A stretch of DNA of 64,000 bases from an uncultured Draconibacterium sp. (GCF_963675065.1 NZ_OY775906.1:412001-476000), one strand, 5' to 3'. Positions 8,446-18,210 are shown, counted from the stretch's first letter. The notes: generated by a model from the sequence alone, not told the origin. Translations and numbers: made by a program.

Positions 8446-10710
8446 ATGAGTAATATAAAGGTTAAAGAGTTTGCATTATTATCATTAGTACTAGTAATGT
8501 TTTGCATGTGTTCGGAACCGGGAACGACGAAGGATAATTTAGCCAAACACGTTGATCCAATTATCGGATCAGGAGGCCATGGGCATGTTTTTGTGGGAGC
8601 GAGTGTGCCTTTTGGTGGCGTTCAGTTAGGGCCAAGCAATATTTTTAAAGGTTGGGATTGGTGCTCAGGCTACCATTATTCCGACAGTATCGTAATTGGT
8701 TTTTCACATACGCACTTAAGCGGAACCGGCGGTTCTGATTTAGGTGATGTTCTGTTGATGCCCGTACACGGAAACGTGAGTTTAAATCGGGGAAAACAGG
8801 ACGATATAAGCGATGCCTACGCTTCTTATTTTACCCATGATAATGAGGTGGTAAAACCGGGATACTATTCGCTGCTGCTGGATAAATACAACATCAATGT
8901 GGAGCTAACCGCTACCGAAAGAGTAGGCGTTCATAAATATACTTTCCCATCCGAAAATGATAATCATGTTGTTATCGATTTAAAAGAAGGAAACGGCGAT
9001 AAATCAACCGATACCTATCTGAAACAAGTAGATTCACATACTATCGAAGGTTATCGTTTTTCAAAAGGCTGGGCCAAAGACCAGCGCCTTTGGTTTACAC
9101 TGAAAAGCAATCAGGAAATTGAGAAGCTGGAGGTGTATGACGATACTACTCCGGCCGGCGAGTATGTTATAAAAGCAAAGGGTGCAAAAGGTGTAATTTC
9201 TTTTGCGGGTAATCCAAAAGAAGTGATTTTTAAAGTAGGTATTTCTCCGATAAGTTCGGAAAACGCTTTGGCCAATATAACAGCAGAAGCACCAGATTGG
9301 AATTTCCACAAAATAGCTAAACAGGCAGAGGAGAAATGGAATCACGAACTATCGAAAGTTGAAATCGAAACTGCAGATCCGGTAATAAAAGAAATTTTTT
9401 ATACAGCGATGTTTCACTCGTTTATTGCCCCTGTTTTATTTAACGATGCCGATGGTAGTTATCGGGGTACCGATAAAGAAGTTTACAGCAATCCGGGATT
9501 TCAAAACTATTCGGTGTTTTCGTTGTGGGACACTTACCGCACACAGCATGAGCTGTTGACAATTGTTCAGCCGGAAAGGGTAAACGATTTTATAAATTCC
9601 ATGTTGGCCATTTACCAGCAACAAGGCAAATTGCCGCAATGGCACCTTATGGGAAATGAAACCAATGCAATGTTGGGTTATAGTGCAGCCCCCGTTGTTG
9701 TTGATGCCTGGCAAAAAGGATTCGATGGGTTTGATGAAGAATTGGCTTTTGAAGCTTTAAAAGCATCAGGAACTTTTCAATCGCAACGCGGTATTGCACC
9801 GCTTATGAAATACGGCTTTATCCCAAGAGAGAAGGCTCGTGAAGCAACTTCTGTAGCGTTGGAAAATGCGATAGACGACCGAAGTGTAGCTCAAATGGCA
9901 AAAGGGCTTGGAAAAGAAGAAGACTTCGAATACTTTTTTGAAAGATCAGAATCTTATAAAAGTTACTTTAATAAAAGTACCGGTTTTGTTCATCCCCGCT
10001 TTGCTGATGGTTCGTGGGCATCTCCGTACGATCCAATGGAATCAATTCATATGACTGGCGATTTTTCGGAAGGAAATGGCTGGCAATACACTTTCCTGGT
10101 TCCGCAAGATCCGGAAGGACTGATCGAATTGTTTGGCGGCGACAATAAATTCATTGATAAACTTGATTCTTTATTTACAATTACCGGAGACATGGGAGAA
10201 CATGCTTCTATTGATATTACAGGCTTAATTGGCATGTATGCGCAGGGAAATGAACCTTGCCACCACATGGCTTATCTTTATGCTTTCGCCGGACAACAAT
10301 GGAAGACAGCAGAGAAAATCCGTTACATTCTTGATGAGTTTTACACCAATGAACCTGATGGATTAATAGGTAATGAAGACTGTGGGCAAATGTCTGCATG
10401 GTACGTAATGTCATCGCTCGGCTTTTATCCGGTCAATCCTTCAAATGGTGTGTATGTTTTTGGTAGTCCATTGTTCGACGAGGCCAAGATAAATCTTCCC
10501 GAAGAGAAAACTTTCACAATTCAGGCGGAAAACAACAGCAAAGAAAATATTTATATCCAGTCGGTTGAGCTAAATGGGCAACCTTATTCTAAAAGCTATA
10601 TTACGCATCAGGACGTTATGACTGGCGGAGTTTTAAAATTCATTATGGGGAATAAACCTAATTACAAGTTCGGTTCATTATCCGCAGATAGGCCTAAGTC
10701 GACTTTGTAA
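8446..10710 (+). CDS. GH92 exo-alpha-mannosidase lipoprotein (first of three)
   Basis: This 754-residue lipoprotein has its lipobox Cys at residue 22. It has the classic GH92 layout: an N-terminal beta-sandwich opening 'VDPIIGSGGHGHVFVGASVPFG', the motif HTHLSGTGGSD at 88-98, then an (alpha/alpha)6 barrel with 'FSLWDTYRTQHEL', 'EGNGWQYTFLVPQD', 'AQGNEPCHHMAYLYAFAG' and 'GNEDCGQMSAWYVMSSLGFYPVNP'. GH92 enzymes are Ca2+-dependent inverting exo-mannosidases that act on alpha-1,2, 1,3, 1,4 or 1,6 linkages. This copy is closest to the canonical form, so an alpha-1,2 or mixed specificity for N-glycan or mannan side chains is plausible but not proved. It begins a new transcription unit after the terminator at 8345 and probably drives the genes up to 18079. 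Confidence 0.93.
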   Translation: MSNIKVKEFALLSLVLVMFCMCSEPGTTKDNLAKHVDPIIGSGGHGHVFVGASVPFGGVQLGPSNIFKGWDWCSGYHYSDSIVIGFSHTHLSGTGGSDLGDVLLMPVHGNVSLNRGKQDDISDAYASYFTHDNEVVKPGYYSLLLDKYNINVELTATERVGVHKYTFPSENDNHVVIDLKEGNGDKSTDTYLKQVDSHTIEGYRFSKGWAKDQRLWFTLKSNQEIEKLEVYDDTTPAGEYVIKAKGAKGVISFAGNPKEVIFKVGISPISSENALANITAEAPDWNFHKIAKQAEEKWNHELSKVEIETADPVIKEIFYTAMFHSFIAPVLFNDADGSYRGTDKEVYSNPGFQNYSVFSLWDTYRTQHELLTIVQPERVNDFINSMLAIYQQQGKLPQWHLMGNETNAMLGYSAAPVVVDAWQKGFDGFDEELAFEALKASGTFQSQRGIAPLMKYGFIPREKAREATSVALENAIDDRSVAQMAKGLGKEEDFEYFFERSESYKSYFNKSTGFVHPRFADGSWASPYDPMESIHMTGDFSEGNGWQYTFLVPQDPEGLIELFGGDNKFIDKLDSLFTITGDMGEHASIDITGLIGMYAQGNEPCHHMAYLYAFAGQQWKTAEKIRYILDEFYTNEPDGLIGNEDCGQMSAWYVMSSLGFYPVNPSNGVYVFGSPLFDEAKINLPEEKTFTIQAENNSKENIYIQSVELNGQPYSKSYITHQDVMTGGVLKFIMGNKPNYKFGSLSADRPKSTL

Positions 10711-10778
10711 CGAAGTTTATATCGATCTTTTGTTACGCAATTTATAGATTCGCAGATTTATTGATTAACATAGAAATA

Positions 10779-11450
10779 ATGAAAAGATTATTGTATTTTA
10801 TTACGTTATCACTGTTTCTGGTAACAACGGTTCAGGCTCAGGATTGGCCTAATATTGGTCGTTTTAAAGAAGCAAACGAAAAGCTAATAAACGAGGGACA
10901 CGACCGCAGTCGGGTTGTTTTTATTGGGAACTCTATAACAGAGGGCTGGGGAAAAGCAGATCCTGATTTTTTCTCCGGACACTTCATAAATCGAGGCATT
11001 AGTGGTCAGGTAACTCCTCAAATGCTGATTCGGTTTCGATCGGATGTGGTTGATCTCAATCCTGCTGTAGTAGTCATTCTTGCCGGAACAAATGATATTG
11101 CCGGAAACAAGGGCCCATCAACACTTAATATGATATTGGACAACATCAAATCGATGACAGAAATTGCACAGCATAATAGCATTAAAGTTTTGCTTTGTTC
11201 TGTTTTGCCTGCATATGACTATCCGTGGAGACCGGGTAAAGAGCCAAACCTAAAAATCCCGGCATTAAACAAAATGATAAGGGAATACGCAAAAGAGGCA
11301 AATGTTGGCTATGTCGATTGTTTTACTCCAATGGCGAATAACAAAAATGGAATGAAGAAAGAACTTACAGACGATGGAGTGCACCCTACTTCTGCCGGTT
11401 ATAACGTGATGAAACCGATTATTGAGCAAGCAATAAAAGAAGTATTATAA
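10779..11450 (+). CDS. Exported SGNH/GDSL-family hydrolase, probable carbohydrate esterase
   Basis: I place the start at the ATG at 10779, giving 223 residues with a clean signal peptide (cleavage about VQA-Q, residue 20); the TTG at 10761 would add six residues with no support. SGNH blocks are clear: GNSITEGW (50-57, nucleophile Ser52), the block II Gly in RGISGQ, GTND (103-106), and DGVHPT with Asp199 and His202. Such proteins remove acetyl groups from polysaccharides or glycoconjugates in the periplasm. Its place among mannosidases suggests it de-acetylates a mannose-containing substrate, which is inference; phospholipase- or thioesterase-like activity is possible within the superfamily. 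Confidence 0.85.
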   Translation: MKRLLYFITLSLFLVTTVQAQDWPNIGRFKEANEKLINEGHDRSRVVFIGNSITEGWGKADPDFFSGHFINRGISGQVTPQMLIRFRSDVVDLNPAVVVILAGTNDIAGNKGPSTLNMILDNIKSMTEIAQHNSIKVLLCSVLPAYDYPWRPGKEPNLKIPALNKMIREYAKEANVGYVDCFTPMANNKNGMKKELTDDGVHPTSAGYNVMKPIIEQAIKEVL

Positions 11451-11504
11451 AAATGAGCTGGAATAAAAGTTCAGTGAAATTATTAAAAGTAAATTTTAAA
11501 ATAG

Positions 11505-12338
11505 ATGAAAAAGTTAGTATTTTTTTTGATCATAATAGCGTTTGCAAGTAGTGTTGTAAATGCTGAAAAACGTCCGGAGCCACAGCCGGCACCCGAGAAA
11601 AAAGAATTGTTTGATATCGCAATGGCTGGTTACACGTTTGCTAAATTCGATATTGATAAAACTATTGAAACGATGAAGCGCACAGATGTACGCAACTTGT
11701 GTATTAAAGATTTTCATCTGCCGCTTAAAAGTTCTCAGGATGAAATAGATACTTTTCTGAAAAAACTGGAGGATAATGAAATTAAAGGCTATGCAGTTGG
11801 TCCGATTTATATGAAATCTGAGGCTGAAATTGACCAGGCTTTTAAGTATGCAAAAAAAGTAGGAGTGAAGCTTATTGTTGCTGTTCCTGAGTATGATTTG
11901 TTGCCTTACGTTGATAAGAAGGTGAAAGAGTATGGTTTCAATATTGCGATTCATTTGCACGGGCCGGATATTAATAAATATCCTGATGCAAGAGATGTGT
12001 GGGATCATGTAAAAGATTTGGATCCAAGAATTGGAATGTGTCTGGATATTGGTCACGACACACGTAACGGGAACGATGTTGTTGAGGACATTAAAAAGTA
12101 CCATACACGAATTTTTGATGTACACTTAAAAGATGTAACAGGCAACACCGGCAAAGGCTATTCAGTTGAAGTTGGCCGTGGAATTATTGATATCCCGGGT
12201 GTGGTTAAAATGCTCAGGAAAGTAAAATATAGCGGAATGATAAGTTTGGAGCACGAACGCAACATGGACAACCCTTTTTTGGGAATTGCTGAGTCAATAG
12301 GTTATATTCGGGGCGCAATTGCCGCTACTCAGAAATAG
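11505..12338 (+). CDS. Exported sugar phosphate isomerase/epimerase-like TIM barrel (AP endonuclease 2 fold)
   Basis: The protein has 277 residues with a signal peptide (1-20, ending VVNA). The mature part is a xylose isomerase-like TIM barrel. Likely metal ligands are visible: HLHG (150-153), CLDIGHD (Asp181, His184), DVHLKD (His207) and SLEHE (Glu249). Cytoplasmic relatives isomerise or epimerise sugars; exported ones in Bacteroidota often accompany Gfo/Idh oxidoreductases and are linked by published work to 3-keto-glycoside breakdown by oxidation and elimination. Here a Tat-exported Gfo/Idh gene ends the same operon, so action on an oxidised sugar is a reasonable hypothesis. The exact reaction cannot be read from the sequence. 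Confidence 0.8.
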   Translation: MKKLVFFLIIIAFASSVVNAEKRPEPQPAPEKKELFDIAMAGYTFAKFDIDKTIETMKRTDVRNLCIKDFHLPLKSSQDEIDTFLKKLEDNEIKGYAVGPIYMKSEAEIDQAFKYAKKVGVKLIVAVPEYDLLPYVDKKVKEYGFNIAIHLHGPDINKYPDARDVWDHVKDLDPRIGMCLDIGHDTRNGNDVVEDIKKYHTRIFDVHLKDVTGNTGKGYSVEVGRGIIDIPGVVKMLRKVKYSGMISLEHERNMDNPFLGIAESIGYIRGAIAATQK

Positions 12339-12374
12339 AGTTTGGGCTATCTTTACGAATTTAAATTGAAACCA

Positions 12375-14615
12375 ATGATACCTATTTTAAAAAAAGCAAT
12401 GCTTATAAGCATTGCAATTCTTTCATATTCGTTTGCCCGAAGTGAAGGAATGAACAATGAAAGAGTAAAACAGCCAGTAGATTTTGTAAACCCGTACATG
12501 GGAAACATCAGCCACTTGTTGGTGCCAACATTCCCAACAATTCACTTACCCAACAGTATGTTACGTGTTTATCCAGAGCGTGGCGACTATACCAGTGTGC
12601 AATTACATGCTTTGCCCCTGGTAGTAACCAGTCATCGCGGAAGTTCTGCCTTTCGTTTAAGCCCGTTTCAGGGAGCCGAAAATCAGTTACGCCCGGTTGT
12701 AAATTACAGTTACGACCAGGAAAAACTTACACCTTATTCGTATTCTGTTTATCTGGATGAGCAACAAATTCAGGTTGATTATGGGGTATCGCATCAGTCG
12801 GCCGCTTACGAAATCGAGTTTGAAAAAGACGCACCTTCTCATTTGATTTTAAGTTCGGGGAATGGTGCATTAAATTGGGACGGTAAAGCATTAAGCGGTT
12901 ACCAATGGATTGCTAATCATACAAAGGTTTTTATCTACCTGATGCCCGATGAGCAGCCTGCCGGCGTTTCGAAGTTGGAAGATGGTAAATTGGCTGAATC
13001 GACAACTATGGAAGGCCGAAATGCCTGCCTTGTTTTAAACTATCCAAAGGAAACAAAAAAGCTTACTATTCATTACGGAATTTCATTTATCGATGAAAAT
13101 CAGGCCAAAGCCAATATGGAGCGTGAAGTGGTTGGAAAATCGGTTGTTGAACTCCAAAAGGAAGGCCGGGAAATTTGGAACAATGAACTTAGCAAAATAA
13201 GCATTAAGGGCGGTACTACCGACGAGAGAACTGTGTTTTACACTTCGCTGTATCGTTGCTACGAGCGTCCGGTTTGCATATCGGAAGACGGACGCTACTA
13301 CAGTGCCTTTGATAAGAGCGTTCATAACGATAATGGTCGTCCGTTTTACACCGACGACTGGATTTGGGATTCGTATCGCGCGCATCATCCATTACGGGTT
13401 TTGGTTGATAAAAAGAAGGAGGAAGATATTCTGAATTCTTTTGTAAGAATGTCGGAACAGATGGATAACTTTTGGTGGCCAACCTTCCCTGAAATTACAG
13501 GCGACAGCCGCCGCATGAATTCCAATCACGGAGTTGCTACGGTTATTGATGGTTACCGGAAAGGAGTGAGAAATTTTGATCTGGAAAAAGCTTACGAGGC
13601 GTGTAAAGGGGCTATTACCGAAAAAACGCTGGCGCCGTGGTCGGGGAAACCTGCCGGCGAACTTGACGAATTTTACAAAGAACATGGCTATATCCCGGCT
13701 TTATATCCCGGCGAAAAAGAAACAATTCCGGAGGTTAGCTCGGGAGAAAAACGTCAGCCGGTTGCTGTAACTTTAGGCACTTCGTACGACGAATGGTGTT
13801 TATCGCAAATTGCCGAAGAATTAGGAAAGAAGGAGGATGCTGCTTTCTTTAAAAAAGCTTCATACAATTACCGCAACCTGTTTAACGAGAAAACCCGTTT
13901 TTTTCATCCAAAAGATAAAGATGGAAAATTCATAGAGCCTTTTGATTACAAATTCTCGGGCGGAATGGGAGCAAGAGACTATTACGGCGAAAATAATGGC
14001 TGGACTTACCGTTGGGATGTTCAGCATAATATCCCGGATTTGATTGCTTGGATGGGTGGAGAAGCACAATTTGTGAAAGAGCTTGATCGTACATTTACCG
14101 AATCACTCGGGCGTAGTAAGTATGGTTTTTATGCGCAGTTACCCGATCAAACTGGAAATGTGGGACAGTTTACCATGGCTAACGAACCCTCGTTGCATAT
14201 TCCGTATTTATACAACTATGCCGGGCAGCCCTGGAAAACGCAGAAAGTTATACGGAAACTGATTAAAGAGTGGTTTAGAAACGATTTAATGGGAGTTCCC
14301 GGAGATGAGGATGGCGGAGGAATGTCGGCTTTTGTTGTTTTTTCTGCCATGGGATTTTACCCTGTAACACCTGGAATTCCAGGGTATTCGATTGGAAGCC
14401 CCATGTTTAAACGTGTTTTACTTCGTTTAGAAAATGGAAAAACCTTTGAAATAGAAGCAAAGAATGCTTCTGATGAAAATAAGTACATCCAGTCGGCAAC
14501 ATTAAACGGTAAAAAATTAAGTACGCCATGGCTGTTACACCAGGCCATTGAAAACGGTGGAAAACTGGTTGTAGAAATGGGGCCAAAAGCCAACAGATCG
14601 TGGGGAGTTGAATAA
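12375..14615 (+). CDS. GH92 exo-alpha-mannosidase, divergent (second of three)
   Basis: I choose the ATG at 12375 (746 residues), because it gives a good signal peptide (MIPILKKAML...SFARS); the TTG at 12342 lies only 3 bases after the previous stop and would add a poor leader. GH92 motifs are present but altered: 'VDFVNPYMGNISHLLVPTFP' replaces the usual HGHxxxG opening, the N-terminal HLSGTG loop is missing, and the barrel keeps 'WIWDSYRAHHPL', 'GENNGWTYRWDVQHN', 'TMANEPSLHIPYLYNYAGQPW' and 'VPGDEDGGGMSAFVVFSAMGFYPVTPG'. The changed N-terminal substrate loop predicts a linkage specificity different from the first copy. No lipobox is evident, so it is probably periplasmic. Confidence 0.88.
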   Translation: MIPILKKAMLISIAILSYSFARSEGMNNERVKQPVDFVNPYMGNISHLLVPTFPTIHLPNSMLRVYPERGDYTSVQLHALPLVVTSHRGSSAFRLSPFQGAENQLRPVVNYSYDQEKLTPYSYSVYLDEQQIQVDYGVSHQSAAYEIEFEKDAPSHLILSSGNGALNWDGKALSGYQWIANHTKVFIYLMPDEQPAGVSKLEDGKLAESTTMEGRNACLVLNYPKETKKLTIHYGISFIDENQAKANMEREVVGKSVVELQKEGREIWNNELSKISIKGGTTDERTVFYTSLYRCYERPVCISEDGRYYSAFDKSVHNDNGRPFYTDDWIWDSYRAHHPLRVLVDKKKEEDILNSFVRMSEQMDNFWWPTFPEITGDSRRMNSNHGVATVIDGYRKGVRNFDLEKAYEACKGAITEKTLAPWSGKPAGELDEFYKEHGYIPALYPGEKETIPEVSSGEKRQPVAVTLGTSYDEWCLSQIAEELGKKEDAAFFKKASYNYRNLFNEKTRFFHPKDKDGKFIEPFDYKFSGGMGARDYYGENNGWTYRWDVQHNIPDLIAWMGGEAQFVKELDRTFTESLGRSKYGFYAQLPDQTGNVGQFTMANEPSLHIPYLYNYAGQPWKTQKVIRKLIKEWFRNDLMGVPGDEDGGGMSAFVVFSAMGFYPVTPGIPGYSIGSPMFKRVLLRLENGKTFEIEAKNASDENKYIQSATLNGKKLSTPWLLHQAIENGGKLVVEMGPKANRSWGVE

Positions 14616-14645
14616 ATAATTTTAGATTTTTAATAAACATTGAAT

Positions 14646-16721
14646 ATGAGGCGGATTGCGTTGTTGCAAATGATTATTATCGGTATTTTGTTCGTTTCTT
14701 CTTGTTCTTCAGAAGTGAGTAGACCGAGTATTCCGAAAACAGATAACAGTGAATTAATCAATTCAGTAAATGTATTTCTCGGAACATCCGGCGATCATGG
14801 GCAAATGTCGCCATCTGCCTCATATCCCTTTAGTATGCTGAGTATTGGCCCGGTAACTTCGCCACATACGCATACTGGTTACGAGTTTTACGCCAACAAG
14901 TACGAAGGTTTTGTACATACGCATCTCGAAGGTGTTGGGTGTACGGGGTCCGGTGGAAATATTCTGATAAAACCAATTTTAAACGGAAATATTAATACCG
15001 AACTCATTAAAGAAAAACAAAATGGAAAGCCGGGGTATTACGAGGTTTTATTCGAAAACGGGATAAAGTCGGAAATGGCTGTAGGGCATAATTTTGGCCT
15101 TCATAAGTATCACTTTCAGCAAAATAGCAACGGATTGTTTATTGATCTTTCTTATGCATTGTCAGGCCGATTTGTAAACGAGCAACATAAGGTTACGGAA
15201 AGCTCCATTAGTGGCTGGATTGATACTAAGACAACTTGCAGCCGCGGAATATACCGGATTTACTTTTGTCTGGAAGTGCCGGGATGTCAATCGATTATTG
15301 AAGCAGGCGAACATAAATTTCTGATTGAAGTGAATAATACTGCGGATCTTCAGGTTTATGTCGGCTTTTCATCTGTAAATACCGATTATGCCAAACAACG
15401 AATTCAAAAGAAAAGTTTTCAGCAAGTTCGTTTGAGTGCGGAGGCACAATGGAACAGGCTTTTAAACCACATTGAAGTAACCGGAGAAGACGATAGAGTA
15501 GACTTATTTTATTCGTTGTTGTACCGGGGCCTGCAAGCTCCTTACCTGATTTCGGAAGACGATGGAACTTACCGAGCCATTGATGGTTCGGTTCAACATA
15601 CCGCTGATGCCATTTACAATGGTTGGGCCATATGGGATAATTACCGCGAACAGCTTCCGATGCTTTCATTGTTTTATCCCGAAAAATATGAAGATATAGT
15701 AAAATCTATCACAAATCTATATCCATACGGAAAAGATAATTGGGCAACAAAACACGAGCCATCTCCAACAGTTCGTACCGAGCATGCAATGGTTGTTTTG
15801 TTAGATGCCTGGGAAAAAGGTTATGATGTTCCTTTAAATGAGATTAAAGAATTTTTGCTTGAAGAAGCGGAGCATCTGGATTATGGTTCGCCAGACAAAG
15901 CACTTGAATCGAGTTATGATTGCTGGGCACTTTCCCGAATTTTAAAAATTACCGGAGACGATGCTCTCAGCGAAGAATACCGGCAAAAGGCCATGGAATA
16001 TGAAAAGTATTGGTTGAAAGATTTTGCAGATTTGACCAAAAACGATATTGACAGAATGCAGGCCCGAGGATTGTATCAGGGAACGATTTGGCAATATCGC
16101 TGGTTTGTTCCTTTTGATGTTGAAGGGCTAAAAGAGTTGGCCGGTGGCGAAGATGTTTTTTTAGCGCAGCTCGATCAGTTTTTTGATGAGAACAATTACA
16201 ATCATGCCAATCAGCCCGATCTTCAGGTTCCGGGATTATACAACGCAACAAACCAACCCTGGAAATCACAAAAATTATTTAGAGAATTATTGCTTGATAC
16301 CGTTGTTCAGTGCTACTTTAATAACAACAGTAAAGGAATTGACCCGTATGTAGGGCGCATTTACAAAAACCAACCTCGTGCCTATATACGCACCATGGAC
16401 GATGATGCGGGTACGATGTCATCGTGGTTTGTTTTGCGGAGCGTCGGGTTATCGGCCGCCAATGTTGGTGAGCCGGTGTATTACCTTACAGCACCTATTT
16501 TCAAGTCGGTTAAATTAAATTGGGGAAATGGTAAAACTTTTACGATCAGAGTTGAGAATTACTATAAGGATCATTTCTATATAAAAAGTGTTGAATTGAA
16601 TGGCGAAGTGCTAAGCCGTAACTGGTTAACCCATCATGAGATCGTGGCGGGAGGTGAGCTGGTTATTCATACTTCGGATGTACCAAATAAAAAATGGGGG
16701 ATTGAAAAACGGCAGTTTTAA
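14646..16721 (+). CDS. GH92-family glycosidase lipoprotein, shorter and divergent (third of three)
   Basis: The start is the ATG at 14646 (691 residues); it yields a lipoprotein signal with Cys20 (LFVSSCSS). The GH92 frame is recognisable: 'VNVFLGTSGDHGQMSPSASYPF', 'FVHTHLEGVGCTGSGGN' (a relative of HLSGTG with an insertion), 'AIWDNYREQLPML', 'GTIWQYRWFVPFD', 'NHANQPDLQVPGLYNATNQPW' and 'RTMDDDAGTMSSWFVLRSVG'. The GNEP motif of the first copy is replaced by ANQPD, a notable change next to the catalytic region. It may act on another linkage or have altered chemistry. It is in the same operon, 30 bases after the second GH92. Confidence 0.82.
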   Translation: MRRIALLQMIIIGILFVSSCSSEVSRPSIPKTDNSELINSVNVFLGTSGDHGQMSPSASYPFSMLSIGPVTSPHTHTGYEFYANKYEGFVHTHLEGVGCTGSGGNILIKPILNGNINTELIKEKQNGKPGYYEVLFENGIKSEMAVGHNFGLHKYHFQQNSNGLFIDLSYALSGRFVNEQHKVTESSISGWIDTKTTCSRGIYRIYFCLEVPGCQSIIEAGEHKFLIEVNNTADLQVYVGFSSVNTDYAKQRIQKKSFQQVRLSAEAQWNRLLNHIEVTGEDDRVDLFYSLLYRGLQAPYLISEDDGTYRAIDGSVQHTADAIYNGWAIWDNYREQLPMLSLFYPEKYEDIVKSITNLYPYGKDNWATKHEPSPTVRTEHAMVVLLDAWEKGYDVPLNEIKEFLLEEAEHLDYGSPDKALESSYDCWALSRILKITGDDALSEEYRQKAMEYEKYWLKDFADLTKNDIDRMQARGLYQGTIWQYRWFVPFDVEGLKELAGGEDVFLAQLDQFFDENNYNHANQPDLQVPGLYNATNQPWKSQKLFRELLLDTVVQCYFNNNSKGIDPYVGRIYKNQPRAYIRTMDDDAGTMSSWFVLRSVGLSAANVGEPVYYLTAPIFKSVKLNWGNGKTFTIRVENYYKDHFYIKSVELNGEVLSRNWLTHHEIVAGGELVIHTSDVPNKKWGIEKRQF

Positions 16722-16768
16722 ATAGAATTAGTTATCGGAACTATTCAGATACAGAAAAAAGAATTAAA

Positions 16769-18079
16769 ATGACTAATAGAAGAAAATTTATTAAACAATC
16801 GGCTATCGCCACAGCAGCAGTTGGTGTTGCTCCGGGACTTTTAAATGCCTGTGCATCGCCTGCCGAGCAGGTAAATGTGGCGCTTATCGGTTGTCGTTCC
16901 ATGGGATTTAGCAACCTCCGAAGTTTTTTGCGCGAGGAAAATAATGTGGCTTGTGTGGCACTTTGCGATGTTGACAGTAATGTACTGGAGAAAAGAGCTG
17001 CCGAAGTTGAAAAGATGACGGGTAAGCGACCGCATACTTACGCCGATTTCAGAGATGTATTGGATAACAAAGAAGTACATGCGGTAATTATCGGTACTCC
17101 CGACCACTGGCATGCCATAATGATGATGATGGCTCTGGATGCAGGAAAACACGTATACGTGGAAAAACCGATGGGGCACAGTATTGAAGAATGTAACGCA
17201 ATGGTGGCTGCCCAGGCCAAACATCCCGAATTATATTGCCAGGTAGGTATGTGGCAACGCAGCTCAAAACATTGGTTTGAGGCTTCGGAGATTGTGAAAT
17301 CAGGATTACTTGGCGATGTTCATTTGGTAAAAGCTTGGATTTACAAAGGTTACGATACGGCGTATCCGGTAATGGAAGATTCCATTGCGCCGGATTATGT
17401 CGATTATGATATGTGGCTGGGACCGGCGCCCAAACGTCCGTTTAATATGAATCGTTTTCATTATAATTTCCGCTGGTGGTGGGATTATGCCGGTGGAGCA
17501 ATGACCGATTGGGGCGTTCACCTCCTTGATTTTGCTTTGTACGCTATGGATGCCGATATGCCTGAGTCCATTTCTCCGGGCGGCGGTATTTTTTACCACA
17601 AGCCGGGAGCCATTGAAACCCCCGATATTCAGCAAGCCATTTATCAATATCCAAAACATACTATGATTTGGGAATGTGGTTTAAATCCGGGAATCGGACC
17701 GTACCAAAAAGCGCATGGTATTGCTTTTGTCGGGCAAAAAGGAACTTTGGTGGTTACGCGAAGTGGTTACGAAATTTTACCCGATCACAGCAGTGAGTTG
17801 AAAGGGCCGTTTTTTGAAGCTAAAGCCCGGAAAGAATATGGCGATGGTTTGGATGAGCACGTGCAAAACCTGCTTTCGTGTATACGAAAAGGCGGCACTT
17901 TAAATGCACCTGTTGAAGTAGGCGCAAAAACAGCTATTGTTTCAGAGATGGGAAATATGGCTTATCGTGTTGGCCAGCGTATTTACTGGAATAATGGGGC
18001 GCAGTCGTTTAACGAGGCAGCAGCCAACGATTTGATGAAACTGAATTACAATAAAGACTGGCAATTGCCAAAGGTTTAA
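16769..18079 (+). CDS. Tat-exported Gfo/Idh/MocA-family NAD(P)-dependent oxidoreductase
   Basis: This 436-residue protein begins with a twin-arginine signal (NRRKFIKQSAIATAAVG) and a possible lipobox Cys28 (LLNAC). The Rossmann domain shows VNVALIGCRSMG (GxxxxG at 41-46), and the family motif EKP lies at 132-134 within VYVEKPMGHS. The C-terminal domain has the 'WWDYAGGAMTDWGVHLLDFALY' segment typical of exported members. Exported members carry a tightly bound nicotinamide cofactor that recycles internally, as in glucose-fructose oxidoreductase; some relatives are GH109 glycosidases. As the last gene of the mannosidase operon it probably oxidises a released sugar or glycoside. A terminator follows at 18177. 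Confidence 0.88.
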   Translation: MTNRRKFIKQSAIATAAVGVAPGLLNACASPAEQVNVALIGCRSMGFSNLRSFLREENNVACVALCDVDSNVLEKRAAEVEKMTGKRPHTYADFRDVLDNKEVHAVIIGTPDHWHAIMMMMALDAGKHVYVEKPMGHSIEECNAMVAAQAKHPELYCQVGMWQRSSKHWFEASEIVKSGLLGDVHLVKAWIYKGYDTAYPVMEDSIAPDYVDYDMWLGPAPKRPFNMNRFHYNFRWWWDYAGGAMTDWGVHLLDFALYAMDADMPESISPGGGIFYHKPGAIETPDIQQAIYQYPKHTMIWECGLNPGIGPYQKAHGIAFVGQKGTLVVTRSGYEILPDHSSELKGPFFEAKARKEYGDGLDEHVQNLLSCIRKGGTLNAPVEVGAKTAIVSEMGNMAYRVGQRIYWNNGAQSFNEAAANDLMKLNYNKDWQLPKV

Positions 18080-18176
18080 AATAGTGTTCATTCGGTTGAC
18101 AGAAGTTAATAGCTTGATTGACTAAAAATACCGAGGATTTTAATGTTTGCATAGATGAAGAGGCCGCTCTTCTTAC

Positions 18177-18210
18177 AAAAGGGAATAACTGAAAAGTTGT
18201 TCCCTTTTTT
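18177..18210. terminator. Terminator of the mannosidase operon
   Basis: The stem AAAAGGGAATAAC/GTTGTTCCCTTTT has one mismatch and a 5-base loop, and is followed by T's. The A-run on the other side lets it also work for the convergent gene at 18258-19079. Confidence 0.8.

Noticed and set aside
11514..12125. 203-codon minus-strand frame inside the TIM-barrel gene
   Set aside because: It lies wholly opposite a well-supported exported isomerase-like gene and has an irregular composition with many His, Ile and Asn.
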